The translations under genes and the position numbers were made by a program. DNA of 64,000 nt, from NCBI RefSeq assembly GCF_036347055.1, contig NZ_CP108882.1, positions 3,175,001-3,239,000 on the forward strand, read 5' to 3'. Origin of the DNA: Streptomyces sp. NBC_00820. Lineage in GTDB: Bacteria > Actinomycetota > Actinomycetes > Streptomycetales > Streptomycetaceae. Every line of letters starts with the position of its first letter. The first letter of the stretch is position 1. Under the pieces are notes generated by a model. That model was not told the DNA's origin, searched no databases, and saw only the letters and a list, made by a program, of their open reading frames with translations. Positions 36,758 to 46,355 of this stretch are shown here, one piece after another.

Positions 36758-37999
36758 CTCCGGCGTGATCTTCACCGTCCACGCTCCCGACGCCGTACGC
36801 CCCTCCGCCTCCACCTTCACCCCGTCCTGCGGCACCGTGAAGCTCTCCCCGAGGGCGAGCGGGGCATCGGCCAGGGGCGGGTAGACGGAGTTCTCCCAGC
36901 AGGCCTGGGAGCGCGGATGGGCGTCCACCACCTGGACCGAGCCGGCACCGGACTCGACATCGCCGCGGACGCGGTAGACCAGGATGCCCTGCCGGCAGGC
37001 CGTGCGGTCGTTGCCCGCCGAGCCGCGCGCCTCGACGGCCAGGGCGCTGTCCGGGCCGGTGCGCACGACCGCCAGTTTGGTGCCGCCGCCGAGGCCGAAC
37101 GCCGGGGCGCCGGCCGCGCTCCGCACCGGGACACCGGGCCCGGCGGCCAGCGGCTCCAGGGTCAGCCGGGTCGCCGACGTCCCCCGCACGCACGCCACCT
37201 GGCGCGGATCCAGCCAGCCCAGCTTCCACTTGTGCCAGGCGAACAGGTCCGGGGAGAGACCGAACTGGCTGCCCATCAGGTCCCAGTCGCCGACGTAGGT
37301 GTCCCAGTCGCCCTCACCGTCCGTGGGTCGGTGGTAGAGGTCGGGGAGGTCGAAGACATGACCGGTCTCGTGGGCCAGGACCAGCCGGTCGGGCGGGTGC
37401 CTCTCGAAGACGGTGACGACCCGGCGGACGTCGGTGCCGTCCAGACGCTCGGGGGTGTCGAGGTTGACGACCTTCGTCGCGTCGGAGTCCACGCCGGGCG
37501 CGTCCGGGTCGGCGACGAGGTAGACGACACCGAAGCGCGAGAAGTCGACCTGCCGGTCGGCCGCGGCGAAGGCGTCGCGCAGGTAGGCGGCGCGGTCGGT
37601 CTCGCTCCAGTCCCGCTTCATGGCGTACGCCGTGGACGGCTTCGGCATGCGCAGCCAGCGCTTCAGCGGATGCGGGCGCAGGGTGAACCTGCCGTAGGAG
37701 GCCTGCTGGAAGAAGCGGCTGGTGGCCGGGAAGTGGTCGGCGGTCAGCTCGTCGGGGGTGGTGTGCGGGGTGGCGTCCGGGAAGGACAGGAAGATCAGGA
37801 CGGCGTCGAGCGAACCGACCGGGCGGGTGTAGGCGGGGTTCCAGGCGTCCACGCCCTCGGAGTGGTGGGCCTCGGTGCGGTGCAGCGCGCAGGCGGTCGT
37901 CGAGAAGGGCTCGGCGGCCGACGGGCCGGTGAGGATCGAGGTCGCGGCGAGCGCCGACATCGTGGTGGCCACGGCGGCGGTGCTGCGCAGCTTGGGCAC
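36746..37999 (-). CDS. Secreted M6-family metalloprotease
   Basis: A 417-residue exported zinc protease of the immune inhibitor A (M6) type. The signal peptide covers about 1-30 (VPKLRSTAAVATTMSALAATS). The protease domain has VGSLDAVLIFLSFPD, PATSRFFQQASYGRF and the zinc motif LVLAHETGHVFDLPDLY with H210-E211-x-x-H214. The Met-turn-like WDLMGSQFG lies downstream, and a C-terminal beta domain follows. The start is GTG at 37999, with GGAGG 8 nt upstream. The upstream region is AT-rich for this genome. It probably digests extracellular protein; its own activation is unknown. Confidence 0.9.
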   Translation of the reverse strand: MPKLRSTAAVATTMSALAATSILTGPSAAEPFSTTACALHRTEAHHSEGVDAWNPAYTRPVGSLDAVLIFLSFPDATPHTTPDELTADHFPATSRFFQQASYGRFTLRPHPLKRWLRMPKPSTAYAMKRDWSETDRAAYLRDAFAAADRQVDFSRFGVVYLVADPDAPGVDSDATKVVNLDTPERLDGTDVRRVVTVFERHPPDRLVLAHETGHVFDLPDLYHRPTDGEGDWDTYVGDWDLMGSQFGLSPDLFAWHKWKLGWLDPRQVACVRGTSATRLTLEPLAAGPGVPVRSAAGAPAFGLGGGTKLAVVRTGPDSALAVEARGSAGNDRTACRQGILVYRVRGDVESGAGSVQVVDAHPRSQACWENSVYPPLADAPLALGESFTVPQDGVKVEAEGRTASGAWTVKITPELPG

Positions 38000-38337
38000 G
38001 GAAATGACCTCCGGATGCGGTTCGTGGAACGCCGAAGGGCGCAGCATCCAGATTGTGGTTATTTCCGATGTTATGCACTGTTCATCTGAACCAGAAGGGT
38101 GAGTACGCCCGTTTGCGCGCACGCGCCACACCTGCGGACGACACCCCGAATCACTCACGGAACGTCACAAGTGGTCGTGGGCTTGAAGAACCGGTCCAGG
38201 TGCGGGCAGAAACGATCTGTCAGAACGGTGGGGCGATCCGGGACACTGGTGAGTGGCTGGAAGGGCTCGGGGCCAGCCTCTATGATCGGCACACTTTCCG
38301 GCACGGACAGAGATCGAGTGCACTGCGGGAGCGAGCG
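38000..38337. other. Divergent promoter region, M6 protease / cdgA
   Basis: 338 bp without a gene. It is AT-rich near 38045-38090 (GATTGTGGTTATTTCCGATG). A TATGAT hexamer at 38281-38286 is a possible cdgA -10. BldD is known to control cdgA in S. coelicolor, but I could not fix a BldD site with confidence. Confidence 0.5.
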
Positions 38338-40152
38338 GTGAGCGGAACGTCCGAAGGGCCGACGCCCGCGGCAGACCTCGACCGGTCAGCCGTAACAGAC
38401 AGTGACCCTACCCCCTACCATCGTGTCTTCGCGGCCGCCCCGCTCGCCATGGCCGTCGTGAACGCCGAGGGACTCGTCGTCAGCGCCAACGCCGCCTTCG
38501 GCGAGCTGCTCGGCGCCGCCCCCGAGGCACTGACCGGCAGGCCTGCGGCCGATCTGGTCGACCTGGCCGCCGACACCCGTACCCGGCACGCCTACCGGGA
38601 GGTGCTGGGCGGCCGGCAGGCGAGGCTGCGCTGCACCCGGCGCCTGAAGCACCGCGACGGCACCTCGGTGTGGGCGCAGGTCACCGTCGCGCCGCTGGCC
38701 GACGGCGCTCCGGGCGTGCTGCTGTCGGTCACCGACGTCAGCGCGCACCGCGAACTCCAGGCGCGCCTCAGGCACTTGCAGATGCACGACCCGGTGACCC
38801 GGCTGCCCAACCGCACCCTGTTCTTCGAACGCCTGTCGGCCGCGCTGGAGGCGGAGTCGTACGAACAGGGCGGCACCGGACGGATCGGCCTGTGCTATCT
38901 GGACCTCGACGGCTTCAAGGCCGTCAACGACACGCTCGGCCACCGCGTCGGCGACCGGCTGCTCGCGGCCGTCGCCCAGCGGCTGACCCGGGTCGCCGAC
39001 GAGGCCGGGTACGCCCGCAACGGCACCCCGCTGGTGGCCCGGCTCGGCGGGGACGAGTTCGCCCTGCTGGTGGAGGACTCCACCGGCACCGACCAGCTCT
39101 CCGACCTGGCCGGCTGCGCGCTCAGGGCCCTGGAGGAGCCGTTCGACCTGGCCGGGCAGCGCCTGTCACTGACCGCGTCCATCGGCGTCGTCGAACGGCA
39201 CGCGGCCGGTACGACCGCCACCGGCCTGATGCAGGCGGCCGACACGACGCTGTACTGGGCGAAGGCGGACGGCAAGGCCCGCTGGACCCTGTTCGACCCG
39301 GAGCGCAACGCGCACCGCATGACCCGTCAGGCCCTCTCCTCCACCCTGCGCCCCGCCATCGAGCGCGGCGAGTTCGCCCTCGAGTACCAGCCGTTGGTCG
39401 GTATGGAGGACGGCAGGCTGAGCGGGGTGGAGGCGCTGGTGCGCTGGCATCACCCGCAGTTCGGCACGCTGACGCCGAATCGGTTCATCGGACTGGCCGA
39501 GGAGGACGGCTCCATCGTGCAGCTCGGCCGCTGGGCGCTGTCCACCGCGTGCCGTCAGGCCCGCCGCTGGCAGCTCGACCACCCGGGCGAGCCGCCCATC
39601 TTCGTCAGCGTCAACGTGGCCGTACGCCAGGTGTGGGACTCCGACCTGGTGGCGGACGTCGACCGGATCCTCGGCGAGAGCGGCCTCGCCCCGCACCTGC
39701 TCCAGCTGGAGCTGACCGAGTCGGCCGTGATGGGCTCGGCCGGCCGCCCGCTCCAGGCCCTGCAGGCCCTGAGCGACATGGGCGTGCGCATCGCCATCGA
39801 CGACTTCGGCACCGGCTACTCGAACCTGGCCTACCTCAGCCGGCTGCCGGTGTCGGTCCTGAAGCTGGACGGGTCCTTCGTGCGCGGCTTCCAGTACGAG
39901 GAGCACCAGGAAACGGCCACGGGGACCCCGCCCAACCCGGCCGACGAGGTCATCGTGGAGGCGATGATCCAGCTGGCGCACCGCCTCGGGCTGACCGTCA
40001 CCGCCGAGTGCGTGGAGACCTCGGCGCAGGCCACACGGCTGCGCCGGATCGGCTGCGACACCGGACAGGGCTGGCTGTACTCCCGTCCGGTGCCGCCGGA
40101 CCGCATCTCCGAGCTGCTGGGCGTGCAGACCTACGCGGTCGGCAAACCGTAG
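38338..40152 (+). CDS. cdgA: CdgA-like PAS-GGDEF-EAL c-di-GMP enzyme
   Basis: A 604-residue cytoplasmic protein with PAS at about 20-140 ([20 protein letters not shown]), GGDEF at about 155-315 with the active motif GGDEF at 237-241, and EAL at about 335-590. EAL has EALVRW (365), [29 protein letters not shown] and QGWLYSRP, all phosphodiesterase residues intact. The inhibitory RxxD site before GGDEF is absent. It may both make and break c-di-GMP, the signal that holds BldD on DNA during vegetative growth. The GTG start at 38338 has GGGAG 6 nt upstream. Domain order and location match CdgA of S. coelicolor. The 3' end overlaps a convergent gene by 22 nt. Confidence 0.9.
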   Translation: MSGTSEGPTPAADLDRSAVTDSDPTPYHRVFAAAPLAMAVVNAEGLVVSANAAFGELLGAAPEALTGRPAADLVDLAADTRTRHAYREVLGGRQARLRCTRRLKHRDGTSVWAQVTVAPLADGAPGVLLSVTDVSAHRELQARLRHLQMHDPVTRLPNRTLFFERLSAALEAESYEQGGTGRIGLCYLDLDGFKAVNDTLGHRVGDRLLAAVAQRLTRVADEAGYARNGTPLVARLGGDEFALLVEDSTGTDQLSDLAGCALRALEEPFDLAGQRLSLTASIGVVERHAAGTTATGLMQAADTTLYWAKADGKARWTLFDPERNAHRMTRQALSSTLRPAIERGEFALEYQPLVGMEDGRLSGVEALVRWHHPQFGTLTPNRFIGLAEEDGSIVQLGRWALSTACRQARRWQLDHPGEPPIFVSVNVAVRQVWDSDLVADVDRILGESGLAPHLLQLELTESAVMGSAGRPLQALQALSDMGVRIAIDDFGTGYSNLAYLSRLPVSVLKLDGSFVRGFQYEEHQETATGTPPNPADEVIVEAMIQLAHRLGLTVTAECVETSAQATRLRRIGCDTGQGWLYSRPVPPDRISELLGVQTYAVGKP

Positions 40153-41219
40153 GCGTCCGCGATCAGTTCGTAGGAGCGCAGCCGCAGTGCGCCGCGGTGG
40201 GCGTGTGAGGTGAGCATCAACTCGTCGGCCCCGGTGCGCTTCTGCAGGCCGTCCAGGCCGGAACGGACCTCGTCCGCCGTGCCGTGCACGACGTTCGCGG
40301 TCCAGGAGGACACGAACTCCTCCTCCATGGAGCTGAATTCGTAACGCTCCACCTCCGCCGGGTCGGGGAAGAGACCCGGGCGGCCCATGCGCAGCCGGAG
40401 CATGTTCAGCGCGGCCGCCCGCACCTGCCGGCGGGCCTCGGCCGCCTCGTCCGTGGCGAGGGCCGCGACACCGATGAGGGCGTACGGCCGGTCGAGCACC
40501 GCGGAGGGCCGGAACGTCTGCCGGTACAGGTCCAGGGCCGGAACGGTGTTCTGCGCGGAGAAGTGGTGCGCGAAGGCGAAGGGCAGTCCGAGCAGGCCGG
40601 CCAGGCGGGCGCTGAAGCCGGAGGATCCGAGCAGCCAGATCGGCGGGCGGTGCGGGGACTGGACGCCGCCCGGGGTGGTGCCCTGCACCGGGCCCGGGAT
40701 GGCGTGGATCCGGCCGTAGGGGTGCCCGTCGGGGAAGTCGTCGTCCAGGAACCGGGTCAGCTCGGCCAGTTGCTCCGGGAAGTCGTCGGCGCCCTCGTTC
40801 AGGGTGTCGCTGCGGCGCAGCGCGGCGGCCGTGGCCCCGTCCGTGCCGGGGGCCCGCCCGAGGCCCAGGTCGATCCGCCCGGGCGCCATGGCCTCCAGCG
40901 TGCCGAACTGCTCGGCGATCACCAGCGGGGCGTGGTTGGGCAGCATGACGCCGCCCGAGCCGAGCCGGATGCGGTCGGTGTGGGCGGCGAGGTGGCCGAG
41001 GATCACGGCGGGCGAGGAGGAGGCGACACCCGGCATGGAGTGGTGCTCGGCGACCCAGTACCGGTGGAATCCGCGCGCCTCGGCGGACCGCGCGATCTCC
41101 ACGCTCGTCCGCAGGGCCTCGGTGGCCGTGCTCCCCGCACCGACGGTGACCAGGTCCAGTACGGAAAGGGGTACGGGTGCGGTGCCGAGCGTCGCCCCGC
41201 GGATCTCGTCTGCCGACAC
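40131..41219 (-). CDS. Luciferase-like (LLM class) flavin-dependent oxidoreductase
   Basis: A 362-residue cytoplasmic flavin-dependent monooxygenase of the bacterial-luciferase superfamily, of the YhbW/MsnO8 type. Family pieces are [62 protein letters not shown] and [16 protein letters not shown] binding is expected; the substrate is unknown. The GTG at 41219 has AGGAGG 8 nt upstream. It is convergent with cdgA, overlapping its last 22 nt. Upstream lies a 34-bp tandem repeat array. Confidence 0.88.
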   Translation of the reverse strand: MSADEIRGATLGTAPVPLSVLDLVTVGAGSTATEALRTSVEIARSAEARGFHRYWVAEHHSMPGVASSSPAVILGHLAAHTDRIRLGSGGVMLPNHAPLVIAEQFGTLEAMAPGRIDLGLGRAPGTDGATAAALRRSDTLNEGADDFPEQLAELTRFLDDDFPDGHPYGRIHAIPGPVQGTTPGGVQSPHRPPIWLLGSSGFSARLAGLLGLPFAFAHHFSAQNTVPALDLYRQTFRPSAVLDRPYALIGVAALATDEAAEARRQVRAAALNMLRLRMGRPGLFPDPAEVERYEFSSMEEEFVSSWTANVVHGTADEVRSGLDGLQKRTGADELMLTSHAHRGALRLRSYELIADAYGLPTA

Positions 41220-41292
41220 GGTGCGTGCCTCCTGTTTCTTGCCTGAGCAGTCCTGCCCGGCATCAACGGAAGGGTGCCTCCGGTTATTCCCG

Positions 41293-41428
41293 CGGCTCCT
41301 GACGGAAGACACGCGGCCGGGGTGCGCGGTTCCTGACGGAAGACACGCGGCCGGGGCACGCGGCTCCTGACCGGAGGCGCACGTCCGGGGCACGCGGTTC
41401 CTGACCGGAGGCACGCGGCCGGGACGGC
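41293..41428. repeat. 34-bp tandem repeat, four copies
   Basis: Units beginning CGG(C/T)TCCTGAC start at 41293, 41327, 41361 and 41395, exactly 34 bp apart. Units 1 and 2 are nearly identical, and units 3 and 4 share the CCGGAGG variant. They occupy the centre of the 385-bp gap (41220-41604) between divergent genes. No gene is seen in that gap. Confidence 0.9.
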
Positions 41429-41604
41429 GGGGCGGGACGGGCGGCAGGGCGGGGCCGGACCGGGACCGTCGGCATCGGGCCGGGCGGTGCTGTTGACGGT
41501 CGTGGGTGGGGGTGCGAGCGTGGTCGATCCGCGCATGTCGGATGCCCTGTGTGCCTCCGCCCTGGAGGACCTGTGCGCCTCTGTCCGGGAGGAACGGCCC
41601 ACCG

Positions 41605-42561
41605 ATGCCCATCCCGACCCGCCCCACCCTGCTCGTGCTGGACGCCGACCCGCCGCCCCGGCTCGGCCGCCTCACCGGTCGCGCCCGGATCCTGTACACC
41701 GACGCGGCCGGCCTGGCCGAGCGGCTGCCGGGGGCGGACGTGCTGCTGGTGTGGGACTTCACCTCCCCCGCCGTGCGAGAGGCCTGGCCGGGGGGCGGCC
41801 CGCGGCCGCGCTGGGTGCACACGGCGAGCGCCGGCGTGGACCATCTGATGTGCCCGGAACTGGCCGCGTCCGCGACGGTGGTGACCAACGCGCGCGGGAT
41901 CTTCGACCAGCCGGTCGCCGAATACGTCGCCGCGCTGGTGCTGGCCATCGCCAAGGACCTGCCGCGCACGCTGGAACTGCAGCGGACGCGAACGTGGCGG
42001 CACCGGGAGTCGCGGCGGGTGGCCGGTACGCGTGCGTGCGTCGTCGGATCGGGCCCGATCGGGCGCGCGATCGCGCACACGCTGAAGGCCCTGGGGGTGA
42101 CGACGGCGCTGGTGGGACGCGTGCCGCGGACCGGCATCCACGGTCCGGCCGACCTGGACCGGCTGATCTCCCGCGCGGACTGGGTGATCGCCGCCGCGCC
42201 GCTGACCGAGCAGACGTACGGCATGTTCGACGCCCACCGGTTCGGGGTGATGCAGCCCTCGGCGGTGTTCGTCAACGTCGGCCGCGGACAGCTGGTCGAC
42301 GAGGACGCCCTGGCCGAGGCGCTGCGCAGACGCTGGATCGCGGGCGCGGCCCTGGACGTGTTCGCCGCCGAACCCCTCCCCGCGGACAGCCCGTTGTGGG
42401 GGTTTCCGGGGCTGGTCGTCTCCCCGCACATGAGCGGCGACACGGCCGGCTGGCGGGACGAACTGGGCGCGCAGTTCGTGGAGTTGTACGAGCGCTGGGC
42501 GGCGGGCAGATCTCTGGTGAACGTGGTCGACAAGAAGCGCGGCTACGTACCGGGCCATTGA
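41605..42561 (+). CDS. D-isomer-specific 2-hydroxyacid dehydrogenase
   Basis: A 318-residue NAD(P)-dependent cytoplasmic oxidoreductase. The catalytic domain has [13 protein letters not shown] and [20 protein letters not shown]. The nucleotide-binding domain has [34 protein letters not shown] (catalytic Arg region), [11 protein letters not shown] (Glu) and [10 protein letters not shown] (catalytic His). The ATG at 41605 lies 10 nt after GGAGGAA. An amidase gene starts 17 nt after its stop and the ehu-like transporter follows, so the three may work on one imported compound. The substrate is not clear from sequence. Confidence 0.88.
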   Translation: MPIPTRPTLLVLDADPPPRLGRLTGRARILYTDAAGLAERLPGADVLLVWDFTSPAVREAWPGGGPRPRWVHTASAGVDHLMCPELAASATVVTNARGIFDQPVAEYVAALVLAIAKDLPRTLELQRTRTWRHRESRRVAGTRACVVGSGPIGRAIAHTLKALGVTTALVGRVPRTGIHGPADLDRLISRADWVIAAAPLTEQTYGMFDAHRFGVMQPSAVFVNVGRGQLVDEDALAEALRRRWIAGAALDVFAAEPLPADSPLWGFPGLVVSPHMSGDTAGWRDELGAQFVELYERWAAGRSLVNVVDKKRGYVPGH

Positions 42562-42577
42562 CCCACCGGGAGGGTGC

Positions 42578-43975
42578 ATGCAGCTCACCGACCTCACCGC
42601 CGTACAGCTCCTCGACGGCTACCGCAAGGGCGAGTTCAGTCCCGTCGAGGCGACGGCACAGGTGCTGGAGCGGGCGCGCCGGATCCAGCCGGAGGTCAAC
42701 GCGTTCGCGCGCCTCCTGGAGGAGGAGGCGGCGGCGCGGGCACGGGAGTCGGAGGAGCGCTGGCGGCGGGGCGAGCCGGCCGGGCTGCTGGACGGGGTGC
42801 CGGTGACGGTGAAGGACCTGCTGCCGCTGCGCGGCCATCCGACCCTGCGCGGCTCCAAAACCGTTCCGGTACAGGGACGTTGGGACGAGGACGCCCCCTC
42901 GGTCGCGCGCCTGCGTGAGCACGGGGCGGTGTTCGTCGGCAAGACCACGACACCCGAGTTCGGCTGGAAGGGCGTGACGGACTCCGCGCTGTCCGGGATC
43001 ACCCGCAACCCGCACGACCCGTCCCGCACGGCGGGCGGTTCCAGCGGCGGCAGCGCCGCGGCCGTCGCCCTCGGCGCGGGTCCGCTGTCGCTGGGCACGG
43101 ACGGCGGCGGCAGCATCCGCATCCCGGCCGCGTTCTGCGGGATCTTCGGGCTGAAGCCGACGTACGGCAGGGTGCCCCTGTATCCGGCGAGCGCGTTCGG
43201 CTCGCTCTCGCACGTCGGCCCGATGACGAGGGACGCGGCGGACGCGGCGCTGATGCTGGACGTCATCTCCGGCCCCGACCCGCGCGACTGGTCGGCGCTG
43301 CCCCCGGCGCCGGAGTCGTTCCGGGCCGGGCTGGACAAGGGGGTGCGCGGACTGCGGGTGGCGTACTCGCCCTCGCTGGGCGGGCAGGTGGCCGTCCGCC
43401 CGGCGGTCGCGGCGGCCGTACGGCAGGCGGTGGCCGCACTCGCGGACCTCGGCGCCTACGTCGAGGAGACCGACCCGGACTTCAGCGATCCGGTGGCGGC
43501 CTTCCACACCCTGTGGTCCGCCGGCGCCGCCCGTCTCACCCAGCATCTCCCCGCGCACCGGCGGCAGTTGCTCGATCCCGGGCTGCGGGAGATGTGCGCG
43601 AGGGGTTCCCGGTCGAGCGCGCTGGACCATCTGGCCGCGGTGGAGGTGCGCGCGGACCTCGGCCGCCGGATGGGCCGCTTCCACGAGCGCTACGACCTCC
43701 TGGTCACGCCCACCCTGCCGATCACGGCGTTCGAGGCGGGCGAGGAGGTGCCGGCGGGCTCCGGGCTGCGCCGCTGGACCGGGTGGACGCCGTTCACCTA
43801 CCCCTTCAACATGACCCGGCAGCCCGCCGCGTCCGTCCCGGTCGGCACGGACGGCAGCGACGGCGGAGGCCTGCCGGTCGGTCTGCAGATCGTGGCCGCC
43901 CGGCACCGCGACGACCTGGTGCTGCGGGCCGCCCACGCCCTGTACGACGCCGGCCTCACCCTCCACGAGAGCTGA
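42578..43975 (+). CDS. Amidase (amidase signature family)
   Basis: A 465-residue cytoplasmic amidohydrolase. The Ser-cisSer-Lys triad is present: Lys in DGVPVTVKDLL, the first Ser in TAGGSSGGSAAAVA and the nucleophile Ser in TDGGGSIRIPAAFCG. The C-terminal part has DLLVTPTLPITAF and FNMTRQPAASVPVG. Length is normal. The ATG at 42578 has GGGAGGG upstream, 17 nt after the dehydrogenase stop, so they share an operon. Substrate specificity cannot be read; an amide derived from the ABC-transported solute is plausible because the ehu-like genes follow 69 bp downstream. Confidence 0.9.
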   Translation: MQLTDLTAVQLLDGYRKGEFSPVEATAQVLERARRIQPEVNAFARLLEEEAAARARESEERWRRGEPAGLLDGVPVTVKDLLPLRGHPTLRGSKTVPVQGRWDEDAPSVARLREHGAVFVGKTTTPEFGWKGVTDSALSGITRNPHDPSRTAGGSSGGSAAAVALGAGPLSLGTDGGGSIRIPAAFCGIFGLKPTYGRVPLYPASAFGSLSHVGPMTRDAADAALMLDVISGPDPRDWSALPPAPESFRAGLDKGVRGLRVAYSPSLGGQVAVRPAVAAAVRQAVAALADLGAYVEETDPDFSDPVAAFHTLWSAGAARLTQHLPAHRRQLLDPGLREMCARGSRSSALDHLAAVEVRADLGRRMGRFHERYDLLVTPTLPITAFEAGEEVPAGSGLRRWTGWTPFTYPFNMTRQPAASVPVGTDGSDGGGLPVGLQIVAARHRDDLVLRAAHALYDAGLTLHES

Positions 43976-44044
43976 CCCCGCGCCCTCGAACAGCCCGGAG
44001 AACCGTGGTGCATAGGACGCCTGCGCCGGGGTAGCCGCGCCGCC

Positions 44045-44974
44045 ATGGCTCCACCACTTGGGAACGGCACACCCCCGCCGCGGCGGCCGGGAGACAGACA
44101 CAGCAGGCGTTCGGTCCTCGCCGGCGCCACGGCGCTCGGCGCGTGGGGGGCGCTGGGGACCACGGGCTGTACGCGCGTGGCCTCGGCGTCCGGCGCGAAC
44201 GGCGGCGACCTCCTCGGCCGGCTGCGCGCGCAGGGTGTCGTACGGCTCGGGATCGCCGGCGAGATCCCCTTCGGCTACATCGACAGGGACGGCCGTCTCA
44301 CCGGCGAGGCACCCGAGTTGGCGAAGGCGGTGTTCGGACGGCTCGGGGTGCACCGGGTGCAGCCGGTGCCGACCGAGTTCGGCTCGCTCATCCCCGGGCT
44401 CAACTCCCAGCAGTTCGACGTCGTGGCCGCCGGGATGTACGTCAACCCCGAGCGCTGCGCACAGGTGATCTTCGCCGATCCCGACTACCAGATGCTGGAC
44501 TCGTTCGCCGTCCGCAAGGGCAACCCGAAGGGGCTGCACTCCTACGAGGACGTGGTGGCGAAGAAGGCACGGTTCGCCACCGGGACCGGATACGCCCAGA
44601 TCCAGCACGCGGTGGAGGCCGGGTACGAGGAGAGCGACATCCTGGTCGTCCCGGACCAGGTCGCCGGACTGAACGCGGTGGAGGCCGGGCGGGTCGACGT
44701 GTTCGCCGGTACGGCCGTCACCGTCCGCGAGGTGGTGAGGAAGTCCGCCAAGGCCGAGGCCATCAAGCCCTTCGCACCTCTCGTCAAGGGTGAACCGCGT
44801 GTGGACGGGGGCGCGTTCGCGTTCCGTTCGGCCGAGACACGGCTGCGGGACGCCTTCAACGCCGAACTGCGCGGGCTCAGGAAGAGCGGCGAACTACTCA
44901 GGATCCTGCGGCCCTTCGGCTTCACCAGGGCCGAGATGACGGACCTCACCGCGAAGGAGCTGTGCGGCGGATGA
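44045..44974 (+). CDS. ehuB: EhuB-like substrate-binding lipoprotein (ectoine/hydroxyectoine type)
   Basis: A 309-residue family-3 solute-binding protein. A Tat-like RRSVLAGATALGAWGAL segment ends in the lipobox GTTGC (C42). The mature protein reads VVRLGIAGEIPFGYIDRDG ... LTGEAPELAKAVFGRLG, then FDVVAAGMYVNPERC and AQVIFADPDYQM, the signature of the EhuB group. It binds a small zwitterion; ectoine/hydroxyectoine is the best guess from family similarity, though general amino acids remain possible. The ATG at 44045 has a weak ribosome binding site. It overlaps ehuC by 4 nt. Regulation is probably by the IclR protein encoded after ehuA. Confidence 0.8.
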   Translation: MAPPLGNGTPPPRRPGDRHSRRSVLAGATALGAWGALGTTGCTRVASASGANGGDLLGRLRAQGVVRLGIAGEIPFGYIDRDGRLTGEAPELAKAVFGRLGVHRVQPVPTEFGSLIPGLNSQQFDVVAAGMYVNPERCAQVIFADPDYQMLDSFAVRKGNPKGLHSYEDVVAKKARFATGTGYAQIQHAVEAGYEESDILVVPDQVAGLNAVEAGRVDVFAGTAVTVREVVRKSAKAEAIKPFAPLVKGEPRVDGGAFAFRSAETRLRDAFNAELRGLRKSGELLRILRPFGFTRAEMTDLTAKELCGG

Positions 44975-45708
44975 CCCCAGGGCTCTGGAAACTCGTACTG
45001 GAAGGCGTCTGGACCACCCTTCAACTGCTGGTGTTCGGCGCGCTGCTGGCCACGGCGGTGTCCTTCGCCGTCGGTGTCGCGTGCACCCACCGAAGCAGGC
45101 TCGTGCGCTTCGCCGCCGGCTGCTACACCGAGGTGTTCCGCGGCACCTCGGCGCTGGTGATGATCTTCTGGGTGTTCTTCGTACTGCCGGTCGCCTTCGG
45201 CTGGCAGCTGGTGCCGCTGTGGGCGGGCACGCTGGCGCTCGGGCTGACGTACGGCGCGTACGGCTCGGAGATCGTGCGCGGCGCGCTGAACGCGGTCGAT
45301 CCGGCGCAGCGGGAGGGCGGCATCGCGCTGAGCCTCACGCCCGCCCAGCGGATGCGGCTGATCGTGCTGCCGCAGGCGGTGCCGGAGATGATCCCGTCCT
45401 TCTGCAACCTGCTGGTCGAACTCCTCAAGGGCACCGCGCTGGTGTCCGTCATGGGCATGGGCGACCTGACGTTCAGCGCCAACCTGGTGCGGCTGGCGTT
45501 GCAGCAGAGCGCGGAGATCTACGGCTACGTCCTGCTGATCTACTTCGTGATCGCCTTCACGCTGACCCGGCTGATGCGCTCGCTGGAGAAGCGGCTGAAG
45601 GCCTCGGTGGGCCGGGACGCCGGCACGGAGTCGGCGGCACGGGAACTCAAGCGGGCGCGGACGACCGGTGTCGGGGCCGGCGTGGCCAGTGGGGACGGTG
45701 TCGCATGA
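44971..45708 (+). CDS. ehuC: EhuC-like amino-acid/ectoine ABC permease
   Basis: A 245-residue inner membrane permease of the HisM/polar amino acid type, with about five helices beginning GVWTTLQLLVFGALLATAVSF. The EAA-like loop is VDPAQREGGIALSLTPAQRMRLIVLPQA. The ATG at 44971 overlaps the ehuB stop (ATGA) and its own end overlaps ehuD, a tightly coupled operon. The C-terminal ~30 residues are a charged tail. It pairs with EhuD. Confidence 0.85.
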   Translation: MTPGLWKLVLEGVWTTLQLLVFGALLATAVSFAVGVACTHRSRLVRFAAGCYTEVFRGTSALVMIFWVFFVLPVAFGWQLVPLWAGTLALGLTYGAYGSEIVRGALNAVDPAQREGGIALSLTPAQRMRLIVLPQAVPEMIPSFCNLLVELLKGTALVSVMGMGDLTFSANLVRLALQQSAEIYGYVLLIYFVIAFTLTRLMRSLEKRLKASVGRDAGTESAARELKRARTTGVGAGVASGDGVA

Positions 45709-46355
45709 GGTGGGACTGGAACGCGGTCGGTGATTTCCTGCCCGACCTCTGGAAGGGCCTGCTCGTCACCCTCCAGGCCGTGGCCCTCGGCTCGCTGCTG
45801 TCCTTCGGCCTCGGGCTGGTGTGGGCGCTGCTGACGCGAGCGCCGACCCGGTGGGTGCGCTGGCCGGTCGAGGCCGTCACGGAGTTCGTGCGCGACACCC
45901 CGCTGCTGGTGCAGCTGTTCTTCCTCTTCTACGTGCTGCCCGAGTGGGGCCTGACGTTCTCGGCACTGGCCACCGGCGTGTTCGCGCTCGGGCTGCACTA
46001 CTCGACGTACACCATGCAGGTCTACCGGGCCGGCATCGAGGCGGTGCCGGCGGGCCAGTGGGAGGCGGCGACGGCGCTGAACCTGCCCCGGCACCGGATC
46101 TGGACCGCGGTGATCCTGCCGCAGGCGATCCGCCGGGTGGTCCCCGCGCTCGGCAACTACGTGATCGCCATGCTCAAGGACACGCCGATGCTCATGGTGA
46201 TCACCGTCCTGGAGATGCTCGGCCGGGCCCGGCTCTTCTCCCAGGCGCACTTCCAGTTCACCGAGCCGGTCACCGTGATCGGCGTGGCCTTCATCCTCAT
46301 CTCCTACCTGGCCTCCCTTGTCCTGCGAGCCCTGGAGCGACGCCTTGTCCGCTGA
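45705..46355 (+). CDS. ehuD: EhuD-like amino-acid/ectoine ABC permease
   Basis: A 216-residue permease, the partner of EhuC. Helices include LWKGLLVTLQAVALGSLLSF and LLVQLFFLFYVLPEWGL. The EAA-like loop is VPAGQWEAATALNLPRHRIW followed by TAVILPQAIRRVVPALGN. The ATG at 45705 overlaps the ehuC stop. The 3' end overlaps the ATPase gene by 11 nt if the TTG start of the latter is used. Confidence 0.86.
   Translation: MRWDWNAVGDFLPDLWKGLLVTLQAVALGSLLSFGLGLVWALLTRAPTRWVRWPVEAVTEFVRDTPLLVQLFFLFYVLPEWGLTFSALATGVFALGLHYSTYTMQVYRAGIEAVPAGQWEAATALNLPRHRIWTAVILPQAIRRVVPALGNYVIAMLKDTPMLMVITVLEMLGRARLFSQAHFQFTEPVTVIGVAFILISYLASLVLRALERRLVR

Noticed and set aside
41293..41428. Possible CRISPR array
   Set aside because: Units are directly contiguous 34-bp repeats with no spacers, and there is no cas operon. 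The Cas4-like cysteines in the nuclease at 30340 do not come with other cas genes.
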